Below the pieces are notes generated by a model that was not told the DNA's origin, searched no databases, and saw nothing but the letters and a program-made list of their open reading frames with translations. Both the position numbers and the translations under genes were made by a program. From contig JJOH01000015.1 of NCBI GenBank assembly GCA_000696115.1, positions 1 through 64,000 of the forward strand: DNA of 64,000 nt, written 5' to 3'. Shown here piece after piece: positions 32,920 to 42,002 of the stretch; within the stretch, counting starts at the first letter, position 1; the number at the start of each line of letters is the position of its first letter. Source of the stretch: Streptomyces olindensis. Lineage in GTDB: Bacteria; Actinomycetota; Actinomycetes; Streptomycetales; Streptomycetaceae.

Positions 32920-34433
32920 GACTTCCGGTCCTGGTCGAGGGACGTCGCGTCCGGCGGGCGCACGGCAGGCGCATCGGGCGCGGGGCGCGCCGGGCCGGGC
33001 GGCCCCTGGGCCGGGGGCGGGCCGGCGGCGCTGTCGTCGGCCGCCTCCGACCCGGGCGGCCCGTCCTCCATCGGCAGCGCGCTGACCAGGCACACCACTG
33101 CCTCCAGGCCCCCGTGGGACAAGGACCTCAGCCGGAGCCGTCCCCCGGAGGACTCGATGAGCTTGGTGGCGATGGAGAGCCCGATGCCGCTGCCGCCGGA
33201 CGCGTCCCGGCTCCAGCCGCGCTTCAGCGCCAACTTCCTTTCCACGTCGGACAGTCCCGGGCCCTGGTCCCGCACCGCGATGTGCAGGCCGCCGCCCACC
33301 CGCTCGACGCGGACCTCCACCACGCTGTCCTCGGGCGCGTACTTCAAGGCGTTGGCCAGCAGCACGTTGAGGGTCTGCTCCACCGCACCGATCCTGGTCA
33401 TGGCCCAGGCCCGACGCGGCATGCTCAGCTTCAGCCGGACGCTGCGCGCCTCCGCGACCGGCGCCCACCCCCACACACAGTTCTCGGCGACACCGCACAC
33501 GTTCTCGATCTGGACGCCCGGCACGTCGGGTGCCGACCGGGCGTGCTCCAGGAGATCCGTCAGCGTGCGGTCCAGCCGGTCCACATCGGCCAGCACGCGG
33601 CTGATGCGCACCCCCTCGGCGTCCGCGAGATGGGGGCCCAAGTTCTCGAGCCGCAGGCGCAGCGCGACCATCGGGTTGCGAAGCTGGTGGGCCACGTCCG
33701 TCAGGAAGTGCCTCTGCTCCTCGATCGCGGACTGGATCACGGACGCCAACTGGTTGATGTCCCGGGCGAGTCCGCGCACGGCGGGCAGAGCGGCGGCATC
33801 GAAGTCGGCCCGGACATGGAACGCGCCCTCGGACAGCGACCGTGTGGTGTCCCGCAGCCGCTCCAGGGAGGACTGCGCCCGGCGGCGCAGCACCACCACC
33901 GGCAGCAGACACAGGGCGGTGCCGACCGGCACCAGCGCCGACAGCGCGAACCAGGCCATCAGGATCTCGCCCCGCAACCCGACGGCGGACTTCTCCACCA
34001 GGAGCGTTCCGGAGGCCCCGGCGGGCCCGAGGGCGCTCGCGACGGCGATCCGCTCACGGCCGCCGGGCGGCATCCCGCGCGGCAGCTCCACGGTGCGGGT
34101 CCCGTCCTGCGGGGAGAGCCGCTTCGCCTCCGCCACCAGGTCGGCAGGGGTGCGCGGCGACGTCACCACCGTGCCGTCCGCCCTCCGCACGACGGCACTG
34201 GCACCATGCGCGCGGGCCAGTTCGGCCAGTAGGCGCGCCTCGTCGGCCTCCTCCGGGGACTCTCGCGCCAGGGCCCGGACCAGCCCGGGAGTCGCCTCCC
34301 GGGCCGTCCGGTGCATGTCCTGCACCGCGCCGTCCACCTTGTTCTCGCCGAGCAGTAGACCGAGCGGTACCAGCAAACCGATGAGGACGCCGACGACGAC
34401 CAAGGCCTGGACCGCCCCGTACATCTCACGCAT
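32913..34433 (-). CDS. sensor histidine kinase
   Basis: 506 residues, ATG 34433 overlapping the response regulator's end. Membrane helix 1 about residues 8-28 (VQALVVVGVLIGLLVPLGL), extracytoplasmic sensor 30-155, helix 2 about 158-182, HAMP-like linker with LRDTTRSLSEGAFHVRADFD, phospho-acceptor His in HFLTDVAHQLRNPM near 243, N-box LNVLLANALKYAPED near 350, G1 DQGPGLSD and G2 GGSGIGLSIATKL. A Pro-rich tail of about 60 residues follows the ATPase domain. It should phosphorylate the adjacent OmpR-type regulator; the signal is unknown. Confidence 0.92.
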   Translation of the reverse strand: MREMYGAVQALVVVGVLIGLLVPLGLLLGENKVDGAVQDMHRTAREATPGLVRALARESPEEADEARLLAELARAHGASAVVRRADGTVVTSPRTPADLVAEAKRLSPQDGTRTVELPRGMPPGGRERIAVASALGPAGASGTLLVEKSAVGLRGEILMAWFALSALVPVGTALCLLPVVVLRRRAQSSLERLRDTTRSLSEGAFHVRADFDAAALPAVRGLARDINQLASVIQSAIEEQRHFLTDVAHQLRNPMVALRLRLENLGPHLADAEGVRISRVLADVDRLDRTLTDLLEHARSAPDVPGVQIENVCGVAENCVWGWAPVAEARSVRLKLSMPRRAWAMTRIGAVEQTLNVLLANALKYAPEDSVVEVRVERVGGGLHIAVRDQGPGLSDVERKLALKRGWSRDASGGSGIGLSIATKLIESSGGRLRLRSLSHGGLEAVVCLVSALPMEDGPPGSEAADDSAAGPPPAQGPPGPARPAPDAPAVRPPDATSLDQDRKSC

Positions 34434-35121
34434 CGGATATGTCGGGCGTCGGATCCGACGGCGGGTGGAAGCTGAACCCCACCCCGCGCGACGTTCTGAT
34501 CCACTCCGCGCTGCCGAGTTTCCGCCGCAGGCTCGCGATGTGCGTGTCCAGTGTCCGGCTGCTGCCCATCCAGTCCTGGCGCCACACCTCCGCCAGCAGA
34601 TACTCCCGGGAGAACACCCGACCCGGAGCGCTCGAGAGCAGCACCAACAGGTCGAACTCCTTGCGGGTAAGGTGCACGGGACGCCCCATCACCCGCACCT
34701 CGCGGCGATCCCGGTCGATGCTGAACGCCCCCTGGGTGACGACGGTGTCGGCGCGCTCCTCCTGGGTCCCGCGCGCGCGGCGCACCACCGCGACCATGCG
34801 GGCCAGCAGCTCCTGCAGCCGGTACGGCTTGACCACGTAGTCGTCCGCGCCCAGGCGCAGGCAGAGCACCTTGTCCATCTCGTCCGACCGCGCCGTCACG
34901 GCGATGATCGGGGCCCGGCGGACATCGCGCAGCCCCCGGCACACCTCAAGCCCGTCCATGTCAGGAAGGTTGAGGTCGAGCAGAATGACCTCACCCGGAT
35001 CCTGCACCCGTAACGCCGCCCGGCCGGTGGACACATGGTCCACCGTCCAGCCGTGGTCCTCCAGTCCTTCTGTGAGGGCGCTCGCCACCTCTGCGTCGTC
35101 CTCAACCAGCAACACCTTCAT
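34426..35121 (-). CDS. OmpR/PhoB-family response regulator
   Basis: 231 residues from ATG 35121 (MKVLLVEDDAEV, preceded by GGGGG); an ATG seven codons earlier is possible but lacks a Shine-Dalgarno. Receiver domain: acidic pair EDD near 8, phospho-acceptor Asp in LLDLNLPDMDGL near 51, Lys in YVVKPYRLQELL near 101. The C-terminal winged helix (130-220) has LTRKEFDLLVLLSSAPG and SSRTLDTHIASLRRKLG. It is the first gene of a three-gene regulatory operon with kinase and LuxR protein and is divergent from the symporter gene across 200 bases containing an inverted repeat. Confidence 0.93.
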   Translation of the reverse strand: MKVLLVEDDAEVASALTEGLEDHGWTVDHVSTGRAALRVQDPGEVILLDLNLPDMDGLEVCRGLRDVRRAPIIAVTARSDEMDKVLCLRLGADDYVVKPYRLQELLARMVAVVRRARGTQEERADTVVTQGAFSIDRDRREVRVMGRPVHLTRKEFDLLVLLSSAPGRVFSREYLLAEVWRQDWMGSSRTLDTHIASLRRKLGSAEWIRTSRGVGFSFHPPSDPTPDISDA

Positions 35122-35147
35122 ACGACCCCCGTTGGTCAACATATGAG

Positions 35148-35184
35148 TGTGGGACGTCAGTCAACGTACGTCAGACATCCCACA
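35148..35184. promoter_or_regulatory. imperfect inverted repeat, candidate operator between divergent genes
   Basis: TGTGGGACGTC (35148-35158) is mirrored by GACATCCCACA (35174-35184), 10 of 11 positions complementary, around an ACGTACGT core (35164-35171). It sits 27 bases upstream of the response-regulator start and 137 upstream of the symporter start. Autoregulation by the response regulator or control by a LuxR protein is plausible. Confidence 0.5.
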
Positions 35185-35320
35185 TGTCGTGCCCGCTACA
35201 AACTTTTGACGTTGTGTTACAGATGTACAAGCACGTTTCTTTCACTGCCGCCCTACTGTCGGAGGCCCGGAAAGCCACTCCGGGACGCCAACGGGGCTCG
35301 CGAAGGGGACAGAGCGCGCG

Positions 35321-36643
35321 ATGTGGAGGTTCCTGACCAATGCTGCGCCCAGGTCGCTGACCGCCTGGGTGCTGTGGGGCCTCATTCTCGGCGCCGCCTT
35401 CGGGGCCGCGGCACCCGGACTCGCCGTTCGTCTGCACGTGGTCGCCGACGGCTTCGTGTCCATGATGATGCTGCTGATCCCGCCGATCATCTTCACCACC
35501 GTGGCCGGCGGCATGGCCTCGCTGGGCAGCGGACGCCAGATGGGCCACCTCTCGCTGAAGGCCCTGATCTACTACGAGGCGGCCACCGCGGCCGCCCTCG
35601 TCATCGGGCTGCTCGTCGGGAACCTGCTCTCCCTGCTGCCTCTCCGGGAGGTCCCGCAGGAGCATGCCGCCGATCAGGTCGCCTCCCTGCGGAACCAGGC
35701 CGAGGACTTCTCCACCGGCCTCGACACCCTCCTCCCGGAGAGCTTCTTCTCCGCCTTCACCAGTGGAAATCCGATGCATGCGCTGTGCGTCGGAGCGCTG
35801 ATCGGCGGTGCGATGATCCTGGGAGGTGAACGGGTCGTCCCCGTACTGGACTTGATCAACCGGTGCAGTCACCTGCTCTTCTGTGCCGTACGCCTCGTCC
35901 TCGTCTGCGCCCCGCTGGCCGCCTTCGCCGGCAGCGCGTACACCGCCAGCCGGTTCGGTGCGATGCATCTGAGCGGGCAGCTCTACCTCTTCCTCACCTT
36001 CGCTCTCACCTGCACCGTCGTGGTCCTCGGCGGGCTGGGTCCGCTGGCGCGGCTGCACGGCTGGTCGCTGCTCGGCCTGCTCAAGTACCTACGGCACGAG
36101 ATACTGCTGGTCATCGGGACCTCGTCCTCGGGCCCGGTCTTCCCCCGCGTCCTGCGCAAGCTGGAACTGGCGGGAGTGCCTCGGGCGACGAGCGCCCCCC
36201 TGATGGCCGGCGGCCAGTCCCTGCACCTGATCGGCACCTGCATCTACCTCACGCTGGGCGCGGTCTACGTGTCCACCGTGACGGGGAACCCCCTCTCCCT
36301 CACGGACCAGTTCCTCTTCGTCGTCCTGGCGATGGTGATGTCCAAATCAGCGGTCGGTGTCACCGGTTCCGGGCTGCTGACGCTGGTCGCGACGGTCTCC
36401 TTCACCCAATCGTTCCCGCTCACGGCGATCGCCCTGCTGATCGGCATCGACCGCTTCATGTCGGAGTTCCGGGCCATCACCAACCTGATCGGGAACGCGG
36501 TCGCCACCCTGGTCATCACCCGGTGGGCCGGACAGCTCGACCTCGATCGACTGCACCTGACGCTGTCGGCGCGGCGTCCTGTCGAACCGGACCGGCCCGG
36601 CGAGGACACCTCCGTCGTCGAGGTCCGCATTTCCGACGACTGA
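35321..36643 (+). CDS. dicarboxylate/amino acid:cation symporter (DAACS), divergent
   Basis: 440 residues, about eight membrane helices plus re-entrant loops. The final helix GIDRFMSEFRAITNLIGNAVAT keeps the DAACS substrate-site Arg and Asn. Two signature motifs are altered: the serine-rich hairpin reads TSSSGPVFPRV instead of SSSETALPR, and the NxDGT motif of helix 7 reads LHLIGTCIYL, with Asn and Asp replaced. The second symporter in this window (38266-39639) has both motifs intact. Either the substrate or the coupling ion differs, or the protein acts as a sensor/transceptor near the two-component operon. Confidence 0.85.
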   Translation: MWRFLTNAAPRSLTAWVLWGLILGAAFGAAAPGLAVRLHVVADGFVSMMMLLIPPIIFTTVAGGMASLGSGRQMGHLSLKALIYYEAATAAALVIGLLVGNLLSLLPLREVPQEHAADQVASLRNQAEDFSTGLDTLLPESFFSAFTSGNPMHALCVGALIGGAMILGGERVVPVLDLINRCSHLLFCAVRLVLVCAPLAAFAGSAYTASRFGAMHLSGQLYLFLTFALTCTVVVLGGLGPLARLHGWSLLGLLKYLRHEILLVIGTSSSGPVFPRVLRKLELAGVPRATSAPLMAGGQSLHLIGTCIYLTLGAVYVSTVTGNPLSLTDQFLFVVLAMVMSKSAVGVTGSGLLTLVATVSFTQSFPLTAIALLIGIDRFMSEFRAITNLIGNAVATLVITRWAGQLDLDRLHLTLSARRPVEPDRPGEDTSVVEVRISDD

Positions 36644-36759
36644 CCCACCCCGGAAAAAAACACCACACACGCACCCTCCATCCCCCCGCCCCCGCCCTCC
36701 AGCCCTTCCGTCATCGCGCCATCGCGTCATCGCGTCACCATGGAAAGAGGCCGTACGGC

Positions 36760-37476
36760 ATGACAGTGAACGCCACCGCAACCGCACCGAGTCGCTCGCC
36801 ACGAACCCCGGCACGAATGACCCTCCACCACCCCGACCGGAGGTTCCGCTCCGCCCTGGCGACGGCCCGGCACGAACTCGTACTCGTCCGCTCAGGGGAG
36901 ACGATGAGCCCGGTCGAACGGGAGGGGGAGCGGCTGCTGCTGTTGAACCTGCTGCGTCGCTGGGTACGGATATCGGTCATCTGGGAGGAGCGGCTCGCCG
37001 CCCTTCCCGACGTCCGCGCCTACGTGGAGTGGCAGGCCCGCTCGGGAATCCAGGTGCGCACCTCGGCCCAGGTCCCCCTCCCCATCTCGGTGGTCGACAA
37101 CACCACGGCCGTGGTCGGCCCCCTGGCCGGCGGGGGGAGCGCCGGCCGGGACCGGGAGGAGAACACCACCGTTTCCGACTGCCCCGAGACCGTGAGCATG
37201 CTGCACTACCTCTTCCTGGGCCTGTGGGACGAGGCGAAGCCGTTCTCGGTGAGCGTCCACCCCTCGCTGGAAAAGGGACACGCCCAGGAAGTCCTGCGCA
37301 TGCTGGCCAACGGCTCCACCGACGAGCAGATCGCCCACCGCCTGGTGGTGTCGAAGCGCACGGTCAGCCGTACCGTCGCCCGGCTGCTGGACGAGATGAA
37401 CGCGCGCAGCAGGTTCGAGGCCGGAGCCATCGCCGCCCGTCGTGGCTACCTGGGCGCGACGAAAAGGGCTTTCTGA
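36760..37476 (+). CDS. LuxR-type HTH regulator, paralogue of the one at 32275
   Basis: 238 residues from ATG 36760, after GGAAAGAGG. The N-terminal domain matches the paralogue (YVEWQARSGIQVRTSAQVPL against FVDWHRACGFQVGTSAGLPP) and lacks a receiver Asp. C-terminal HTH: MLANGSTDEQIAHRLVVSKR then TVSRTVARLLDEMNARSRFE. A charged insert near residue 125 (GGGSAGRDREENT) separates the domains. It lies 116 bases after the symporter gene and is followed by a terminator, so it probably forms a two-gene unit with it. Confidence 0.8.
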   Translation: MTVNATATAPSRSPRTPARMTLHHPDRRFRSALATARHELVLVRSGETMSPVEREGERLLLLNLLRRWVRISVIWEERLAALPDVRAYVEWQARSGIQVRTSAQVPLPISVVDNTTAVVGPLAGGGSAGRDREENTTVSDCPETVSMLHYLFLGLWDEAKPFSVSVHPSLEKGHAQEVLRMLANGSTDEQIAHRLVVSKRTVSRTVARLLDEMNARSRFEAGAIAARRGYLGATKRAF

Positions 37477-37484
37477 TCGCACAC

Positions 37485-37504
37485 CCGGATCCGCCGGGAT
37501 CCGG
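37485..37504 (+). terminator. intrinsic terminator after the LuxR gene
   Basis: CCGGATCC GCCG GGATCCGG, a perfect 8-bp stem with 4-base loop followed by TTTGTG, nine bases after the LuxR stop. Confidence 0.65.
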
Positions 37505-37660
37505 TTTGTGACAGCGCTCGTCGTCGAGCGGACAGAGAGCTTCAACCACTCCCTACCGGTAGGTAAGTCTGCCTCCGTGACGAGTCCGGGTGACGGCCTC
37601 CCCGGCACCGCGCGGGCAAGGTGTTCCGGCAGAAGACGGCATGCGAGAGAAGGGGCGTCG

Positions 37661-38251
37661 ATGACGAGTCCGGAAGCACTGCTGATCTGCGGCAGTCCGA
37701 GTGTGGGGTCGCATTCCAGGGAGGCGGTCGCCACCGCCGCCGAGTGCCTGGCGGAGCTGGGCGTGACGAACCGGATCTGGGATCTGGCGACCCGGCCCTT
37801 GCCCATCCTGGACGCGGCCCGCCACGGCCGGGGCATGAACTACGCCGACCCGGCCGCGTGCGAACTCGTGGCGCTCGCGGACCGCGCCGATGTGCTCGTG
37901 CTCGCGTCCCCCATGTACCACGGCTCCTTCAGCGGAGCGATGAAGAACGCCCTGGACCACCTGGACACCCCGCATGTCCAGGGCAAGCCGGTCGGGGTCC
38001 TCGCGCACGGCGAGAACCTCTCCGCCACCCAGGTCTGCGACAGCCTGCGGGTGGTCGTACGCGCCCTGAAAGGACTGGCCGTCCCCGACCAGCTCGTCAC
38101 CGTACCCACTGACTTCACCCGCACCCACGACGGTCGACGCAGGCTCACCTCACCGGCGGCACGAGCGCGGCTGACCGCCATGAGCCGCCAACTGATCGCC
38201 CTGTCGTCCATGTCCTCGGCCGCCGGCGCTCTCGCCCTGCACGGCAACTAA
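37661..38251 (+). CDS. NADPH-dependent FMN reductase
   Basis: 196 residues from ATG 37661 (GAGAAGGGGC upstream). Flavodoxin-like fold of the NADPH-dependent FMN reductase/SsuE group: N-terminal ALLICGSPSVGSHSREA phosphate-binding loop and ASPMYHGSFSGAMKNALDHL near residue 83 for the isoalloxazine ring. It could supply reduced FMN to luciferase-type domains of the neighbouring PKS-NRPS or to the oxidative enzymes of region D. It is the first gene of a + strand run with symporter, DegT, OCD and ATP-grasp genes (14-base gap to the next). Confidence 0.88.
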   Translation: MTSPEALLICGSPSVGSHSREAVATAAECLAELGVTNRIWDLATRPLPILDAARHGRGMNYADPAACELVALADRADVLVLASPMYHGSFSGAMKNALDHLDTPHVQGKPVGVLAHGENLSATQVCDSLRVVVRALKGLAVPDQLVTVPTDFTRTHDGRRRLTSPAARARLTAMSRQLIALSSMSSAAGALALHGN

Positions 38252-38265
38252 GGAGCAGGTCCCCG

Positions 38266-39639
38266 ATGTCGACGCCAGCACAGACCGGCCGCCGCAGAGC
38301 CGACCGCAGCCACTTTCTCTACCTCGCCGTGATCGTCGCTGTCGTCATCGGCGTGACCCTCGGCCTCGTCGCTCCACAGGCGGCGAAGGAACTGAAACCG
38401 CTGGGTGCGGCGTTCGTCGCGCTGATCAAGATGATGATCTCGCCCATCATCTTCTGCACGATCGTGCTGGGCGTGGGCTCCGTCCGCAAGGCGGCCAAGG
38501 TCGGCGCGGTCGGCGGGCTGGCACTGGGCTACTTCATGGTGATGTCGACCGTCGCCCTCGCCATCGGACTGGTCGTCGGCAACCTCCTGGAACCCGGCCA
38601 CGGGCTGCACCTGACGCAGGAGACCGCCGAGGTCGGCGCCGAGCAGGCGAAGGACGGCGGCGAGGGGACCGTCGAGTTCCTCCTCGGCATCATCCCCACC
38701 ACCCTCGTCTCCGCCTTCACCGAGGACGACGTCCTCCAAACGCTGCTGGTCGCGCTGCTGTGCGGGTTCGCGCTCCAGGCGATGGGCTCGGCCGGGGAGC
38801 CGATCCTGCGGGGGATCGGACACATCCAGCGGTTGGTCTTCCGCATCCTGTCGATGATCATGTGGGCCGCTCCGATCGGCGCGTTCGGCGCGATCGCCGC
38901 CGTGGTGGGCGAAACCGGCGTCGACGCCCTCACGTCCCTCGCCGTCATCATGACCGGCTTCTACGTCACCTGCGTCCTGTTCGTCTTCCTCGTGCTGGGC
39001 CCCCTCCTGAAACTGTGCACCGGCGTCAGCATCTTCTCCCTGCTGAGGTACCTGGGCCGCGAGTTCCTGCTGATCCTCTCCACCTCTTCCTCCGAGACGG
39101 CGCTGCCGCGCCTGATCGCGAAGCTGGAGCACCTGGGCGTCTCGAAGCCCGTGGTCGGCATCACCGTCCCGACCGGCTACTCCTTCAACCTCGACGGCAC
39201 GGCCATCTACCTCACGATGGCCTCGCTCTTCGTGGCCGAGGCCATGGGTGATCCGCTCTCCATCGGTCAGCAGATCTCCCTCCTGGCCTTCATGATCATC
39301 GCGTCCAAGGGCGCGGCGGGCGTCACCGGCGCCGGGCTCGCCACCCTCGCCGGCGGCCTCCAGTCCCACCGCCCCGAACTGGTCGAGGGCGTCGGCCTGA
39401 TCGTCGGCATCGACCGCTTCATGAGCGAGGCCCGCGCCCTGACCAACTTCGCGGGCAACGCCGTCGCCACCGTTCTCGTCGGCACCTGGACCAAGGAGAT
39501 CGACAAGGAGCGCGTCGGCCAGGTCCTCGAGGGCCGAATCCCCTTCGACGAGGCCACCTTCGTCGCGGACGTCCCCGAGAGCGACGACGGCGACACCGGA
39601 CCGAGCAGGCAGTTGACCGCGAGCGCCCCTGCCAAGTGA
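38266..39639 (+). CDS. dicarboxylate/amino acid:cation symporter (DctA/GltP type)
   Basis: 457 residues, ATG after TAAGGAGC that overlaps the previous stop. All DAACS hallmarks are intact: SSSETALPRLIAKLE (serine-rich re-entrant loop), FNLDGTAIYL (NxDGT of helix 7), and GIDRFMSEARALTNFAGNAVAT (helix 8 Arg and Asn). Such carriers import aspartate, glutamate, succinate, fumarate or malate with Na+ or H+. Its position in the biosynthetic run suggests it feeds L-aspartate or a C4 acid to the pathway, consistent with the aspartate-consuming pair at 46779-50211. That link is inference. Confidence 0.92.
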   Translation: MSTPAQTGRRRADRSHFLYLAVIVAVVIGVTLGLVAPQAAKELKPLGAAFVALIKMMISPIIFCTIVLGVGSVRKAAKVGAVGGLALGYFMVMSTVALAIGLVVGNLLEPGHGLHLTQETAEVGAEQAKDGGEGTVEFLLGIIPTTLVSAFTEDDVLQTLLVALLCGFALQAMGSAGEPILRGIGHIQRLVFRILSMIMWAAPIGAFGAIAAVVGETGVDALTSLAVIMTGFYVTCVLFVFLVLGPLLKLCTGVSIFSLLRYLGREFLLILSTSSSETALPRLIAKLEHLGVSKPVVGITVPTGYSFNLDGTAIYLTMASLFVAEAMGDPLSIGQQISLLAFMIIASKGAAGVTGAGLATLAGGLQSHRPELVEGVGLIVGIDRFMSEARALTNFAGNAVATVLVGTWTKEIDKERVGQVLEGRIPFDEATFVADVPESDDGDTGPSRQLTASAPAK

Positions 39640-39641
39640 GG

Positions 39642-39671
39642 CGACTGAGACGACCGTTCGACTGAGACGAC
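39642..39671 (+). repeat. short direct repeat before the DegT gene
   Basis: CGACTGAGACGAC occurs at 39642-39654 and again at 39659-39671 (17-base period) in the 44-base gap between the symporter and DegT genes. Its role is unknown; it may be a slippage product or a protein-binding site. Confidence 0.6.
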
Positions 39672-39683
39672 TGTGGGAGCGAC

Positions 39684-40958
39684 ATGATGATCGACGAGAT
39701 ACCCAAGGTGTCCGCCTACGCCGCGCCGGACCGGGACTACCGTGTGCCGTACCTCCCGGTCGGGAGCAAGGTCGGAGCCGCGGAGCTCGAAGCGGTCTCC
39801 CAGGTCCTGCGTTCGGGCGCGACGCTGTCCGGTGGCGCCTGGCGGGCCCGGTTCGAGCAGGACTTCCGCTCCTACGTCGGCACCCCGCACGCCCTGAGCA
39901 CCACGAGCGGCACCGTTTCCCTCGAACTCGCCATCCACCTGCTGGACCTGCGCCCGGGGGACGAAGTGGTCGTCACTCCGCAGACCTATCAGGCCACCCT
40001 TCAACCGCTGCTCCAGTACCCGCACATACGGGTCAGGTTCTGCGATGTCAGCCCGGACACGATGAACATGGACCCGGTCCGCCTGGAACAGCTGGTCAAC
40101 CACCGGACCCGCGCCGTCATACTCGTCCACTACGGGGGCCTGCCCGCCGACATGCAGACGATCATGGCCATCGCCCGTGCGCACGACGCCGTGGTCATCG
40201 AGGACTCCGCACACGCCATCGGCAGCTCCTACCGGGGCCGCCGCCCCGGCTCGCTCGGGGACATGGGCTGCTTCAGCTTCCACTCCAGCAAGAACATCAC
40301 GACCCTCGGCGAGGGCGGCATGCTCACCCTCCACAACGACGAGTGGGCCGAGCGGGTCGAACGGCTCCGGGGGAACGAGACGGACGCACACTTCGTGCCC
40401 CACCGGCACCGCTTCGGTGACTCCGCCGAAGCCCTCCCCGGCGCCCTCTACCCCGGGAACGCCTACACCCACGACTGCGTCTCCCTGCTCCGGCACGGCA
40501 CCAACGCCACGCTCTCCGAAGCCGCCGCGGCCGTCGGCTCCGTGCAACTGGCCGCCCTGCCCGAGCTGGTGGCACGCCGCCGGCTGATCGCCTCCCGTCT
40601 GCGCGAGGTGCTGGAGAACCACACCGACTGCGTCGAACTGCCCGTCGAACCGGCGGGGGCCGAGCAGTCGCACCACCTGTTCACCTTCTTCGTACGCGGA
40701 CCACGGAAGATCGACAGGGACCGGTTGGTCAACGAGCTCCGCGAGCGCGGGGTGCAGATGATCCTCCGCTACTTCCCGCTCCACCTGACCCCGGAGTGGC
40801 GCGCCCGCAGCCACTACTACGGCGAGTGCCCGGTCGCCGAGCGGCTGTGGTTCCACGAGCAGGTCAACCTGCCCTGCCACCCCGGGCTCAGCGACAAGGA
40901 GATCGACGTGCTCTGCGACCTCCTGGACGACTCCCTGCGCACCGTACGCTGCGGCTGA
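39684..40958 (+). CDS. DegT/DnrJ/EryC1/StrS-family PLP enzyme
   Basis: 424 residues, ATG after GGGAGCGAC. Fold type I features: TTSGTVSLELAIHLLDLRPGD near residue 72, VIEDSAHAIGSSYRG near 172 with the PLP-pyridine Asp, and CFSFHSSKNITTLGEGG near 195 with the Schiff-base Lys. The family transaminates keto sugars, or other ketones and aldehydes such as cyclitols and aminoshikimate-type precursors. No sugar-nucleotide gene is near, so a non-sugar ketone or keto-acid substrate is likely. It is followed by OCD and ATP-grasp genes, suggesting construction of a non-standard amino acid. Confidence 0.88.
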   Translation: MMIDEIPKVSAYAAPDRDYRVPYLPVGSKVGAAELEAVSQVLRSGATLSGGAWRARFEQDFRSYVGTPHALSTTSGTVSLELAIHLLDLRPGDEVVVTPQTYQATLQPLLQYPHIRVRFCDVSPDTMNMDPVRLEQLVNHRTRAVILVHYGGLPADMQTIMAIARAHDAVVIEDSAHAIGSSYRGRRPGSLGDMGCFSFHSSKNITTLGEGGMLTLHNDEWAERVERLRGNETDAHFVPHRHRFGDSAEALPGALYPGNAYTHDCVSLLRHGTNATLSEAAAAVGSVQLAALPELVARRRLIASRLREVLENHTDCVELPVEPAGAEQSHHLFTFFVRGPRKIDRDRLVNELRERGVQMILRYFPLHLTPEWRARSHYYGECPVAERLWFHEQVNLPCHPGLSDKEIDVLCDLLDDSLRTVRCG

Positions 40959-41036
40959 GGCCCGCCCGCGCAGCCGAGGGCGCCCCGCACGACGCATCGC
41001 CCCCGTCCGTGAACGCCGCGACCGAAAGCAGAACCC

Positions 41037-42002
41037 GTGTTGAAGCTCCTCGACGCGACCACCATCAGGGACCTGACCTCGGTCTCCGACCTCGCCGCCG
41101 TCATCGGCGAGGCGTTCGTCCCGGCCCAGGACGGCAGTGACGGGTTCGTCCGCAGCGCTGTGCAGACCCCGGGGGGACAGCTGCTGTTCATGCCCGCCGC
41201 CCACGGGGCCACCCTCTCCGTCAAGCTGGTCAGCCTCTTCGACGGCGCCTCCGCCCAGGGGCTGCCGAGCGTCCAGGGGCTCGCCGTGGTCTTCGACGCC
41301 CACTCCGGCCGGCCCCTCGCCCTGATGGACGCCACCGCCCTGACCGCACTGCGCACCGCCGCGGTGACCACCCTCGCGACCGACCTGCTGGCACGGCGGG
41401 GTGCCCGCACCCTGGCCGTCATCGGCGCGGGCGTGCAGGGGCGGAGCCACCTGGAGGGCCTCGCGGGCATCCGCCTCTGGGACTCCGTCCGGCTCCACAG
41501 CCGGGACATGGACAGGGCTCGCCGGCTCGCCGAGTGGGCCCGGGGCGCCGGGATCGAGGTCGAGCTCCACGACAGCGTCGAGAGCGCCACCGAGGACGCC
41601 GACGTGATCTGCACGGTCACGTCCGCCGTCGCCCCCCTGTTCACCGACGCCTTCCGGCCCCGCCCGGGCGCGCACATCAGCGCGGTCGGAGCGTACGGCC
41701 CGGCCCGGCGCGAGCTGCCGTCGCGGCTGGTCGCGGAGGCCTCGCTCTTCGTCGAGTCCCCGGAAGCCGTGCTGCGCGAGGCGGGCGACATCCTGATCCC
41801 GATCGCGGAGGGCCTCCTGCCGCCCCGCCCGCCCATGACCGAGCTGTCGGCCGTCCTCTCCAAGGAGCACCCGGGCCGCACCTCCGCCGAGGAACTGACC
41901 CTCTTCGAATCCGTCGGCATCCCCACCGAGGACGCCCTCGTGTGCGACCTGCTCTACCGGCGCGCCGTGCAGGCCCGCGCGGGCCGGGACATCCCCTTCT
42001 GA
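41037..42002 (+). CDS. ornithine cyclodeaminase / mu-crystallin family enzyme
   Basis: 321 residues; GTG 41037 (or TTG 41040) with only a weak ribosome-binding site. Features: ATLSVKLVSLF with the substrate Lys near residue 65, DATALTALRTAAVTTLATDL near 98, and NAD-binding VIGAGVQGRSHLEG near 128. Family members include ornithine cyclodeaminase, L-alanine dehydrogenase, and SbnB-type enzymes that oxidatively cleave N-substituted amino acids to give 2,3-diaminopropionate. No SbnA-type partner is present here, so the precise reaction is open. It lies between the DegT and ATP-grasp genes. Confidence 0.88.
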   Translation: MLKLLDATTIRDLTSVSDLAAVIGEAFVPAQDGSDGFVRSAVQTPGGQLLFMPAAHGATLSVKLVSLFDGASAQGLPSVQGLAVVFDAHSGRPLALMDATALTALRTAAVTTLATDLLARRGARTLAVIGAGVQGRSHLEGLAGIRLWDSVRLHSRDMDRARRLAEWARGAGIEVELHDSVESATEDADVICTVTSAVAPLFTDAFRPRPGAHISAVGAYGPARRELPSRLVAEASLFVESPEAVLREAGDILIPIAEGLLPPRPPMTELSAVLSKEHPGRTSAEELTLFESVGIPTEDALVCDLLYRRAVQARAGRDIPF

